NCBI GenBank assembly: GCA_022385805.1
Contig: MU277682.1
Coordinates: forward strand, 119,049 to 183,048
Reading direction: 5' to 3'
DNA: 64,000 nucleotides
Origin: Pilatotrama ljubarskyi
Taxonomy: Eukaryota > Basidiomycota > Agaricomycetes > Polyporales > Polyporaceae
The notes under the pieces were generated by a model. That model was not told the DNA's origin. It searched no databases and was given only the letters and a program-made list of their open reading frames with translations. Shown here in pieces: positions 48,095 to 59,051 of this stretch (positions within the stretch are counted from its first letter, which is position 1; each line of letters opens with the position of its first letter). A program made the position numbers and the translations under genes.

Positions 48095-51000
48095 CTACTC
48101 CTCCTCGCCCTCGTCCTCCTCCTGAATACCACGGAAGGCCGGGCCAGCTCGCCCCGCAGGCAACTGACGCCGCCCACCGCGCGGCTCCGCGCTCTCGAAC
48201 ACGTTCTCGTTCGGCAGTGGCGAGCTGCGCCCAGCAGGGGACGAGCGGTTCGCCTTGTTCCTCCCGCTGCGCGCCGCAGGTGCAGGCCCGACGCCCAAAC
48301 TCGTCACGGCCGAAGAAGACGCAGCCGCCCGCTTGCCCGTGGCCGCGCGCGGCGTGGCGCTGCGCGGGGCAGGAGACTCGGCCTGCGCGAACGTCGTGAT
48401 GGCGCTGCTGGCGGACGAAGGCATCTGCCCGAGCCCACCGACATACGCCGGGCTCTCGTCTTCCTCGTCCACCCAGTCCGACTCGTCCCCCATGCTGAGA
48501 GACTGCCTGCCAGAAAAGACGTCGCGGATGCCGGCCGGCATCTCCGCAGGGTACATCGCAAGGACCTCAATGGCAGGATGCGCAGACCGCGTCTGCCAAC
48601 CCGGGGGCTCGAGGCCCCAGGACTTTTTCCAGCTCGAGCGGCCCAATGAGTTTAGGTATCCGTTTCCGTTCGGGTTCGCGAATGGCGTTTGCCGCTTATG
48701 CGCCACGAATGTAGCAGCCGCATGAGCCCGGCGGGGTGTATCGTCCAACGACCGCCTCAATGCAGCCTTGTGCGGCGAGCTGTTCCTCCTGCTATCCGTC
48801 TCTGATAGGTCGTATATCGACGCTGGGCGTGAAGACCCCCGCGAGTGCACCGACGACGCTGAGTTCGACCTCAAATGCGGCGGACGACTCGCCCCGCTGC
48901 CCGTCGGCGTCATCTGGATTTGTCTGACGACCCTTGTTGAAGACCCAGAGCCTCCGCGGCGGTGGTGGCTCTTCGGCAGGGGCGACGCCGTGCGGCCCAT
49001 GTACATCGACCCCGCCGAGCTCGCGGAGGGCGACTTGCGATGCCGCGGGTGGTTTACGAAGCTGTGGATCGAGCTCGGCCGAGACATGAACTCCTCCCGC
49101 TCCGAGTTCGGAGTGTGGCTCCCCCAGGAGCGCCGGCTGGGGTCGCTGCGCTGCCGCGAGACAGACGCGGAAAACGGCGGAGACTCCACCACCGCAAACT
49201 GCATGGATGTGGAAGATCGGCGCGAGTTGACGCTGCTTGAGCGTCGTGAGGAAACGGACGCTCGTTTGGCGCGCTGCGAAGCTTTGTTGCGGCCCCCTGC
49301 AGCCTTGCCGCGTCCGCCAGAACGGCCCTTGACGGTCCCGCCTCGCCTCTGTGATACAGGGCTTGAACCGGGGCTGTTGAGCGAGCTGGTATGAGAAAGG
49401 GCCTGTGTGAGCGCCGGGTCCTCCTTTCGCTTTCCCTTGGGGTCCTCCCGGAACCAGCGCTGGAACGTCGAGAGCAAGCTCGCACGGCTCCGATGGCCAG
49501 AACCCACCTTGCTCCCGCGCGTCGGGATGCTCGGCAGTGAAGTCAGCGTATCGGCGGGAGACCCAGTATCGGGCGGAGGAGACTGCTTGCCCGCCATGAC
49601 CCACGGCGAGCCCATCTGTCCCTGCGACGCGTCCAGGTTTGACGGGGGAGGCGTCGACGACAGCGCCGCGTCTTTCACAGCGCGCAACGGTGGGGTCTTC
49701 ACGAGCTTGCTCGACCCGCTGCCGTGCGACGCACGCGGCTCCTCCGAGCTCCCGCCTCCGCTTCCACCCCCGTTCTTCCGCTCGGCCTTCTCGCGCTCTT
49801 CCCGCTCGCGGCGCTCTCGCTCCTCGCGGACAGCCTCCGCGGACTTCTTGCGCACAAGTCCGGCCGCTTCGAGCGCGGTCGTCGCGCGCTGCATGATGCT
49901 AACGCTCCCCGCGCGGTTCTTGCGTCCCTTCGAGCCCTGGTTCTCCTTGTCCTTCTCTTTCTCCTTCATGCTCCCGCTCGGTGTGGCAGGGAGCGACTTA
50001 GCCAAGGATTCCGCCACGGAAGGAGTGGGAGACAAGAGGGTGTGCGTAGGCGAGCCCGCCCGGGGAGGGGTGGAGGGGCGCTTCGTGATAGGAGCGGTCG
50101 GCGTCGCAGGTATCAACTGCAGCTCAGGTGCAGATTGTGCGGGGACAAGGGCAGGAGGGATCGACATGCGCGCCTCCCGCGTCCGACCGACAGAGCCACT
50201 GTTCGCCTCGGAGCGTCCCTCTTCCTTGTGCGACTTGTGCTGCGACCGACTATGCGATCGTTCGCGACCGACTGACCTCCTCTCCTTTTCTTTCTCCTTC
50301 TCCTTCTCCGCACGGGGTACCTCGGCAGGGATGCTTTCCTCTGGTGCCTCTGCCGCCGGCTCCGCGGCAACGGCAGGCTGCTGCGTCGCTTCCTCGGCAG
50401 CCTTCTTCTCGGCCTTGCGCTTGAGCATCCACCACAAGGCGCCCGTCGCGTCGCACGCGTCATTGAGGACGGAATGCACTATCTGGCCCGTATCAAGACC
50501 AAGGGAGCTCATCGAGTTGAGCAGATCCCGCTCGAGCGGGGTCGAGAAGATGAGCGGAGCGGGGGTGTGGAGGAGGGATAAGAAGTCCTGAGGCGGTAAA
50601 GGGATCCTTGACTTCTCGAACGTGCTCGGACCATGCTCCGACAGCGTCGACGAGACTGAACGTCGTTTCGTGCGCGCAGGGGTCCGAGCTGGGAGGGCGG
50701 GAGGGACTTTGGAGTTACTGTCGGACCTGGAGGCGGATTGGCGCGGGGGCGTTGCGTTAGGAGCCCGGTCACCGCCCTCTTCTAGTACAGGGTCCGGTTT
50801 CGAGCTACTGGCGGGACTCGGCTGCTTGCCTATTAGTTTCCGCAGAGTGATTTCGCTAGCGTTTCGATAGGCTGTCTGTGGATCAGAGGGAGAGGAGTCG
50901 GGTAGGGTTTCGTCAGGAGTAGTTGGAGCGGAGGAGTAGAACTCGGAGGAGGCAGAATGAAATGTCGCGTCAGATGTCGAAGATGCGGAAGGAGGTTGAG

Positions 51001-52152
51001 GGTAGAGAGATGTCGAGGTCTGCAGCTGTGAGGGGGATGCCGGTCGCGAGGGTATAGGCAGGCTGCTCTGGGAAGAGTTCCGCTTAGCGAGCTTGCTGCC
51101 GGCGGTGAACCAGGGATGTGTGAGTATCTGTGCAATCGTGAGCCGCTCCGAGGGGTCCACTCTTAGGATGTTGGCGATCAGATTCCGTGATTCTGCGTAT
51201 ATCTAGTGAGCGCCGTTCGGGTATGAGGCCTGGCCATGCTCACCGTCAGAGAGCCATTCGGGGTCCTCATATTCTCCTTTGATGACCTTGTCTCTCATAA
51301 CGCTGTCATCGTCATCATCGAAGGGCAGGGTGCCGGTTAGCAATGTGTAGAGAATCACGCCAAGGGACCAAACATCGACCTCTGCAGCCAGTGGAGCGTT
51401 CAGCATCCGGTATCATGCACATACATGCGCGACGTACCTGGCCCAAGGTATTTCTTGGCCATGAGCATCTCGGGAGCGGCATAGCCAGTGGTTCCACAGA
51501 ACGTCTCCAGCAGCGATCCCCTCTCGAACTCCCGGGTGAAACCGAAGTCACCGAGCTTGACGCGACACCGCTCATCCAGCAAAACATTCTCCAGCTTCAA
51601 GTCGCGATGTACGATGCCCTTCTCGTGCACGTACGCGACAGCGAGACAGAGCTGGCCAAAGAGCACGCGCGTCTCGTCCTCGCTCAGGCGGCCTTTCTCC
51701 GCGAGGTAGTCGAAGAGCTCCCCACCAGAGCAAAGCTCGGTGACCAGCCATATGTTGCCCTCTGTGGCGATGACCTCGTACAGTTGGGTAACGTGTGGAT
51801 GATGCAGCTGGCGGTGATGGTGGATCTCGCGAGTCAACGCGGCAGACATGGCCTTTGGGATCTGCTTGATTGCGACGCGGGTGCCGGTCAGGCGGTGAAC
51901 CCCAAGCCTGACCTTGCCATATGTCCCTTCACCGGCGAGTGCGGTGAGACTGGGGCAGGGGAGGGACGCAATAGCGGGGAACGTGGGCGTACCTTCTCCT
52001 ATGACCTTTCCGAGGGTATAGTTCCCGACGACCCTGATTTTCTGAGAGGAGAGCTCCTTGCCCAGTTCGTTATATGCAGTCGCGAGCTGGGCCTTGTGGT
52101 TCTGAGCCTGTGATACTGAACCAGAGGGCCGGTGACCGTTCTGAGCCGCCAT
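48095..52152 (-). CDS. CAMK-type Ser/Thr kinase, KIN4/FRK1-like, with long disordered tail
   Basis: Exons 48095-51192, 51244-51381, 51438-51926 and 51993-52152 give 1294 aa. The kinase domain (~42-310) has GEGTYGKV, VAIKQIPK, HRDLKLEN, GDFGFTREF, FCGTTGYAAPEML and DVWSLGVILYTLLTG, complete for catalysis. The GFTREF/TTGYAAPE combination resembles the Kin4/Frk1 branch near SNF1 and Nim1 kinases. The remaining ~980 residues, nearly all in one 3.1 kb exon, are Ser/Pro/Arg-rich with no globular domain seen, including a charged EREERERREREEREKAERK stretch. Kin4-type kinases act in spindle-position or polarity checkpoints; the exact role here is inference. Confidence 0.85.
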
Positions 52153-52555
52153 AGCGAATGCAAGTCATGTACAGAGAGATAATGAAAGGAACGGCGGAGG
52201 CAGATGCGCCTCGAGGTGGTCGTGGTCGTAGAAGTGGTAGTTTACAGGGAGGGGGGCGCTCCGAGGATTAGCGCAGGGGAACGGAAAGCAATGCAGACGC
52301 AAGGAGAATGAGACTCGCACTCGCGCACTCTCGCAGTGGCTGCACCTATCCGCTCTGTCACAGCCCCCATCCAGAACGCGTCACACTCGCCTGGTGACAG
52401 ACCGCAGCGGGCACTCAGACGGCTCGGACTTGCCTCGGTCTCCATCACAGCAACTCAGATTGACTCTACGTGCGCAAAAAATACATGAAGTATGGTACAA
52501 CGGTAGCGGTGCTCTCCGTAAGTCGTCAACGAGGGCATTGCGATCCATGTCGTCA
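52153..52555. other. intergenic: kinase promoter and GLE1 3' side
   Basis: About 400 bp with no gene seen. It should hold the kinase promoter and the end of GLE1. Confidence 0.5.
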
Positions 52556-54557
52556 TTAGAACGCGCTCATAATCCGCTCGATTTCCAGTTGCACCCTCAC
52601 ACGCGCAGCGATGCCTTCCGGCGACGCGCCACCAATCAGGCGACCCTGCGAGCCGTGGTACCCGACCGTGACACCCTCGTATAGCAGCGCAAGCAGACGG
52701 ACCCACTGCTGGCCCCATACCTCGCGTGCGAGCAAGCCGCCCACGTCCAGTGCAGCTAAAGAACATCTGTCAGAGGTGTCCGTCCGAGAGTAGTCATAAT
52801 ACTCACTGTACAACACCTGCGCCGCCACGGAGCTGTCCAGAAGCTGAGGATCCTTCAGCATCCGCGAAAAGAACGTCCAGTATCTCGGAAGCCGGACGAT
52901 CGGGTCAAGCGGCTGGTTCACGGGCGTCACCAGAATCTGGAAGTACACCCGCATTAGGCCAGAAACCCTGCTGGTGTATTCCGACAAGCCCTCCTCTTCG
53001 CGGTAGCCCAGGGCTTTCCGTCTCGTCTCCTCGCTGAACGGCGTGCCGTCGACGTCCTTGGCGGGCACTACGATCGGTACCGGCCAGCCACCGGCGCGTT
53101 GGCAGAGCTTTGCCCAGAACACATCTGCGAATCCTTCTAGGACGCTAAGGAGGTTGGTCGTGACTTGCGCAAGCGGCACGGCACTGCGCTTCTCCGCAGT
53201 CACCTCCGTCTCCGCTTGAAGCAAGATCGCTTTGGCCAAAGACGAGAGGAGAGCGATGTAGACGGGTTGTGGATGCGGCTGAAGAGGGCGGACGATCTCG
53301 ACTATCTGGTGCGACTATAGTAGAATGTCAACGCTGTACTGACGCATAGCAATGGCATCACCCACAATTCTGTTGATGGCTTGAGGATCGTTCGTGAGCT
53401 GGCCGATCTTGGGGGTGATTGCTCGTCGGCCTGCACTCCAGATGGACTTCAGAGCCTTGTCCGCCTTTACCATCCGCATGGGTCCTGTCTTCACCATCTG
53501 CCAAAAAAACGCTCAGGACTAGTAGAGCAACAAGGGCCCCAAGAAACCTACCTTAAGCATCTCTCTGGCACGCTTCCAGTCCTCGAAAGCAGTCGTGAAA
53601 CCTAGCGTCTTACGCTCGTGCTCCTCAGCACGCTCACGTTCGATCCTCTCCCGCTCAGCCTGAAGCCGCTTGCGCTCCTCCTCCTCCTCCTTTTCCTTCT
53701 GCCTCCTCTTCTCTTCCTCCGCCTTTCGCTTCCTCTCCTCCTCCTGCCTCCTCTTCTCCTCCGCCTCCCTCCTGATCCGCTCCTCCTCCTCGCGCTTCTT
53801 GCGCTCCGCCTCGAGCTTCACACGCAGCTTCTCCTCCTCCATCTTAATCACCGCGTCGATGCGCTCCCACAGCTTGCGGTCGCGCTCCTTCCATTGCGAG
53901 CGCAGCTGCTCTTCCTCCTGCTGCTTCTTCAAATTCATCGCCGACAACTGAACCTGCACCTCCCGCAGTTGCTCCTCATGTAGGGCCGCGAGCTGCTGCT
54001 GCGCCTTGGCGTGCGCTTGCCTTCGCTCCTTCCTCTGCTGGATATGGTCCTGCGCATGATGATGCCGTGCGACGCGCTGTGGCAGGGTAAGAGATAGGTT
54101 AGACCACGAGATAACTAACGTACGAAGGCTTCTTGTCGTGTCTCCTTCTCCCACTCCTCGTACGGGTCGTGGTGGTTCACGTGCAGGCGCACAGACGCCA
54201 CGGCGTCCTCCATCTTGTACTGCTCCGACAGAGGCCTATTTCGCTTTGGCTTTCTGCAAGGACTGGTCAGCACGTCGCATCGAGCCTGAGGCGCGCGAGA
54301 TGACCTTACGGCGGCGGAGGGGGCACTTGGGATTCGGACGCATAGCAGAACGAGTCGGACGACGCTGAGCTCGCGGAGTCCGAGTCTGACTCTTCTTCTG
54401 AGGACGTGTCTGGCGGTACGCCAAAGGTCGAGCGGGGCCTATATCGTCTGTAGGCGCAAGTGTGAGCCTAAGGGAGCCACTCGCTGGGCGAACGAACGTA
54501 CCTCCTCGGAGAGCGCTCCGGTGACGGCGATGTTGAACGAGGCGCAGCGAATCTCAT
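52556..54557 (-). CDS. GLE1: mRNA export factor GLE1
   Basis: Exons 52556-52755, 52807-53305, 53366-53497, 53552-54076, 54124-54235, 54310-54447 and 54502-54557 give 553 aa. A Ser/Asp-rich N-terminus leads to HHDPYEEWEKETRQEAF, then a long charged coiled coil (~110-275; ERKKREEEERIRREAEEKRR and similar). The C-terminal GLE1 domain (~290-553) includes KIGQLTNDPQAINRI, PVYIALLSSLAKAILLQAE, FADVFWAKLCQRAGGW, GYREEEGLSEYTSRVSGLMR, and WVRLLALLYEG. GLE1 with IP6 activates the helicase Dbp5 at the cytoplasmic face of the nuclear pore. The exon 3 acceptor (GAATAG at 54236) was chosen because nearer AGs break the frame. Confidence 0.93.
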
Positions 54558-54950
54558 GGCGTCTCCACGCCGAGCAGCAAATATTGGGCAGAGAGCTTCA
54601 AGTCTGCGCAATATACGTCTTCTCTAGAGCGCAAGGGAGCAGCACAAGCAAGCAGAAGCAGACGACCGCAGTGGACTGAACGGCAGTCACTGAGATGAGG
54701 CTGCACGCCCTCCGCCACAACGCTGTCCACGTGGCCCGCACGCGGCAGCCAAAGCCGATCATCTCGGGCGCTTCCTCCCTATTGCAAGCGCGGACCGTCC
54801 TCCCGAGCCTCACTTGCAGATTGCGACCCGTCTGAGCTCACTGTCCTCCTCAGTGTGGTCTCTCTTCTCTCCTGGGTGCTACTCTGCTTCAGATAACCCT
54901 TCAACCTACTTAGCCTTAACAACGCACGTTGTGATCGGATTTTCAGAGCG

Positions 54951-56023
54951 ATGGCTGAAGCACCTCTTCACCGTCCACAATTGCCTGTTGAATTACTGGG
55001 CGAGGTCGTACACCACTACGCTCGCATGCTTCCACCGCGCGACCCAGACAAGCCACGGCAGAGCTATAAACCTAATTGGACCGACTATGAGTCACTCACG
55101 CTAGCCTCTAAGGTACTCAGACAGCTCGCGCTGGAGGCCTGGTTCGAAGTATACTACGCACAGTCTCCAGACGACCTACTCAACGTATGGTCGGAGTTTA
55201 GCACCTGGACAAAGTGAGCAATGGACAGTCCCTCCAGCATGAAGCTATCTAACAAATGGACATGCAGAGAACTGCACTGCGTCGAGCTGGACACGGACCT
55301 CCAGGCCCGCCCTGTGCAGTGGAGCCTGCGCGCCTTCCACCGCCTACGCAAGCTTCGCGTCGACTTCGACCCTACGAAGTCAAACGCGATGCTCCTCATG
55401 CGCTTTGACCATCCGCGGAACATCGCCTCGCAGCTGCAGGAGCTCGAGGTGCACGACGTCTGGTGGCCGTCGCCCATGGTCCTGCGTCTGATCAGCCAGG
55501 CGTTCCCCGGCTTGCGTGTCCTTAAGCTCTCTCAGGACCTCGTGTGGTGCAACCTATGCAATATTTGCCGGTTCGCGACGTTCAAAGACCATCCTCCCGC
55601 GGAGATCGTGTATGAGAAAGTAGTGGGCCTCCCGGTGAGCGGGCTTGTATGTGCTCCGTGCAGTAATGTCTATAATACTGTTGCTCTATGTAGAAGCATT
55701 ACGCCATGTACCTCATGCCGCTCACAAGACTGCAAAGCGTCCAAATCACTATCAGCTATGGCCTAGGGGGATTGACGTCTCTGTCACAAACTAATGACGA
55801 CTTGTGGGCCGGCGAGTGTGACGCCTGCATGGACATGATGTTCGCGAGTGAGGGCTTCAAGGCGGAGTGGATAGAGCGGAAGAAGGCGATGGAAAGGCCC
55901 ACTTCTCTTCAAATCGTACGGTGGAGATTCCGGCACAAGAACGTAGAGGACGTCGTTGTCGATCTCGAGGACGAAATGGAGCATGCAACTGGCCAGAACG
56001 AGGAGGATGACGACGATGATTAG
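54951..56023 (+). CDS. F-box-like/LRR-type protein of unknown target
   Basis: Exons 54951-55213, 55268-55634 and 55694-56023 give 319 aa. The N-terminus LPVELLGEVVHHYARMLPP resembles the start of an F-box. The middle has leucine-rich units (LRKLRVDF, LQELEVHDVWW, LRVLKLSQDLV) as in the large basidiomycete F-box/LRR family. A Cys pair (CNLCNICRF) and a late CDACMDMM are notable. It ends in an acidic run of Asp. These proteins normally act as substrate adaptors in SCF ubiquitin ligases; this is inference, since the F-box is weak. Confidence 0.65.
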
Positions 56024-56712
56024 CCTTCTCGGCTCAGTACGTTGCTGACGACTATCCCCCGATAGTTTGCTGACACTGGAGGACGTCTTGCAGGCTGCTG
56101 TTGGGAGCTTTGCCTTCACTACCTGCTACGCCGTTCTCCCGGGTGCGAACACGCTTTGCCACCGCCAGGCCTTTCCCCGACCTAATGATGGTGCGCGTCT
56201 AGGATTTCCATCATCTAATCCACCTCGCCCGCGCCGAGCTATATCTATGGCCAAAATTGGTGCAACCCTACCGGAACTCGATTCACCCATGCTGCTCTTT
56301 GCTGGTGATGCCCCAGAATATCCGCTTCTTTGCCCTTGCTAACTCATATCTACTGCCTGCCTAGGAATCAGCCCTGACGCATATTCCCAAGGTGACGTCT
56401 CACCAGTTTTTCCCGGTCAAACAGAACCTTTGTGATTGGTTCCTGCGACAACCTCCGACGGTATGACATCCGCAGGAATGCCAACTCTATTACCCTCCCT
56501 TGCGCCGAGCATTTTGAACCGGGGTCCCTCAGCGATAGAGGTGATGCCGAGGCAATTGCATGATCCTTTGACTGGGGTCCCACGCGCGAGTGGCGCTGCA
56601 GAAGACAGACTGTATAGTACAGCTCCGACATTCCCTCGATATATTCTTACACAGGCGAACTGATACATGATCCGTGTTCCCAGAGATCCCAACCGTGCGT
56701 GCGACAACGCAT
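56024..56712. other. intergenic, no gene seen
   Basis: About 690 bp between converging genes. Short frames on both strands show no motif or splice logic. Confidence 0.45.
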
Positions 56713-57123
56713 TCAAGCAGACTTGGTGACGTGCGCGGCATCGTGAGGAGGCTGTTGAATGGCCGAACGTCAGCACAGGCAGACAGTCGTGGAGGTGGAC
56801 CTGACGCACAGCGGAGGTGATGCCGAGGACGCGGGCGAGCGCGTTGAACTCGTCCGTGGTCGGCGTGGCAGCGCCGGTGCAGACTTTGGAGGAGGCCGTC
56901 AGAGGCGAGATATTCTGCAGGATGAGCAGGAGAGCGGCGTACTGTCAATGACATGCTGCTCGGGCTTGCCGATCTGCTGAGCGATTTGCGCGTAGGACAT
57001 GCCTGGAGGAACACATGCGGCGCCGTCAGCACTACAGTCAACGCGGCACTAGGCCAGAGCGATGTGCATACCCTTCTTCTCCTTCGCAGCGGCGAGAGCA
57101 GCGCATTGCGGGTTCGGGGCCAT
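56713..57123 (-). CDS. small cyanase-N-terminal-type helix-turn-helix protein
   Basis: Exons 56713-56751, 56810-56883, 56943-57002 and 57072-57123 give only 74 aa. The sequence MAPNPQCAALAAAKEKKGMS, then YAQIAQQIGKPEQHVIDICT and FNALARVLGIT, matches the layout of the cyanate hydratase N-terminal domain, a lambda-repressor-like fold of five helices. The catalytic C-terminal domain of cyanase (with its Arg/Glu/Ser triad) is missing, and the gene stops cleanly at PPHDAAHVTKSA. It is therefore probably not an active cyanase; a dimerisation, DNA-binding or regulatory role is only inference. Confidence 0.72.
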
Positions 57124-58000
57124 GATGTTCAAACGTGAAGCGAGAGGTTGGGTTATACGCGGGTGCTAAGCGAGACGAGGACTGTGGAGGTAGGCTCCCC
57201 GCTCGATCCGCCTTATATAGGTGCGTCCATGGGAGCATGACAGTCCCAGTCGGGGCGGGGAGCCTTGTGGATCAGATGAGCGATTGTTATCTAACATAAT
57301 CTTATCCGAAAGCAGCGGCGGAGTGCTTCGTTCAAGGGGTTGTCCGGAGCACCTGTCACCCGCCCTATTGCTGCAGGTGGTATTGGGCCGGAAGAGGGCA
57401 CCCCAGACGGTGATACAAGCCAGAGAGATTCTCAGAGGAGATATGGAGGGGCTTGAGCCGGGGACCCGGAAGAAACCAAAGGCGTAGGCTAAGGTTGCCG
57501 CGAGGTGCGCAAATCCAAGCAGTGCATACCAATTGTGCGATACCGTACCTCCGCGGATGCCAGTCAACAAGGAGCCTATGAGGGAGTGTGTTTTTGATTC
57601 TGGCGCATACGTAGTACCTCGCACAAGCTGGTGGCGCGAACCGGAGCAGCAACTCTGCTCTCTTGGAGGCAATGGATAGCCAAGTGACGACCTGAACAAG
57701 TGACTTTGTGGGCATTCGTTCCCCTTCAGTAATCGACATCTTGAACCGACATAGATGCGTGTTGCTGCTCGCTCTGCACAGCTGCAGAGCCGAGGCTGCA
57801 CTACTCGAGGTAGAGCTTCCGGTGAGGACCACGCGTCTACATACGCGCGGCGCGTCTTCCACGTGGTGCCGATCATCAGCCTCACGTGGCTCGTGTCAGC
57901 CCCCGCGGACGCAGTGTGTCAAAATCTTTGTTGTCCTCGTCCTCGTCCTCCCCACCGCCCTCAAGCATCCGCCCTCAAGACACCCGACGAGCTCAACACC
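57124..58000. other. intergenic region upstream of RPS14
   Basis: About 880 bp forming the divergent promoters of the miniprotein gene and RPS14. A minus-strand frame (57166-57885) contains a hydrophobic run (YALLGFAHLAATLAYAFGFF) that could be a relic of a membrane-protein gene; no intact model was found. Confidence 0.4.
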
Positions 58001-58673
58001 ATGGTGAGTGTCCCTGGCTGCTGCCTCGATGCATTCAGGTTCGCGTTGTGCGACAAAATGCACGACTTCGGGGTGGATGGCTTGACTGACGATCGGATGT
58101 AGCCCCCCAAGAAGGTCAAGGCGCCCAAGGAGGAAAACACCGTCTCTCTCGGCCCCCAGGTTGCGGAGGGCGAGCTCGTCTTCGGTGTTGCGCACATCTT
58201 CGCGTCCTTCAACGACACCTTCGTCCATGTTACCGATCTCTCCGGCAAGGAGACCATCTCCCGTGTCACTGGTGCGTCTGCATGACCTGATCCGACGGCT
58301 TGGAACGTGTCGTAAACCGGGCGAAATATAGGTGGCATGAAGGTCAAGGCTGACCGTGACGAGTCCTCTCCCTACGCGGCCATGCTTGCCGCTCAGGATG
58401 TCGCTGCCCGCTGCCGTGAGGTCGGCATCACCGCCCTCCACATCAAGCTCCGTGCCACCGGTGGTACTGGTACCAAGACCCCCGGCCCCGGTGCGCAGTC
58501 CGCTCTCCGTGCGCTTGCCCGTTCTGGCATGCGCATCGGTCGTATTGAGGACGTGACGCCCATCCCCACTGACTCTACCCGTCGCAAGGTCAGTGATCGC
58601 GAGCTGCAGCTTGTCGTTGCAGAAGTGCTGAACTATGTGCCGATAGGGTGGTCGCCGTGGTCGTCGTCTGTGA
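58001..58673 (+). CDS. RPS14: 40S ribosomal protein S14 (uS11)
   Basis: Exons 58001-58003, 58103-58271, 58332-58588 and 58647-58673 give 151 aa, the normal uS11 size. The first coding exon is just the ATG. The protein contains [76 protein letters not shown] and the extreme C-terminus [13 protein letters not shown], all diagnostic. It belongs to the small-subunit platform. As in other fungi, ribosomal-protein genes often carry an intron near the start codon. Confidence 0.97.
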
Positions 58674-59051
58674 TTTCAGCATCACAGCGCGCACAAAACA
58701 TCATCTCCCGGATCGCTGCGTTTATGTATACTTGCATATGGTAGTTGTCCGTGTCGAATGATCAAAGGTCGCTGCTCGACGCGCAACAGGTTCTTTGGCC
58801 TGCGCAAAGACCTGCCCCGTGGTCGATGCCCTGTTTCTCAGATTACTTGTTGGACCGCTTAGAGTGTGCTGCTATGCTGTATCGAATATGTTCAAGACGC
58901 AGACGTGCCGAGACCGTGTGAGTGTGAGATGTGCAGTTGTTGAAATGTGGTGATCCGCTTGGGTGGTTCGGACTCGGAAAGCTGCCTTCTCCCCGGTTGC
59001 CTCTATACCCCGTCGCTATACCCCGCTCTGCCCGCTTCGCCTGCTGCTGAA

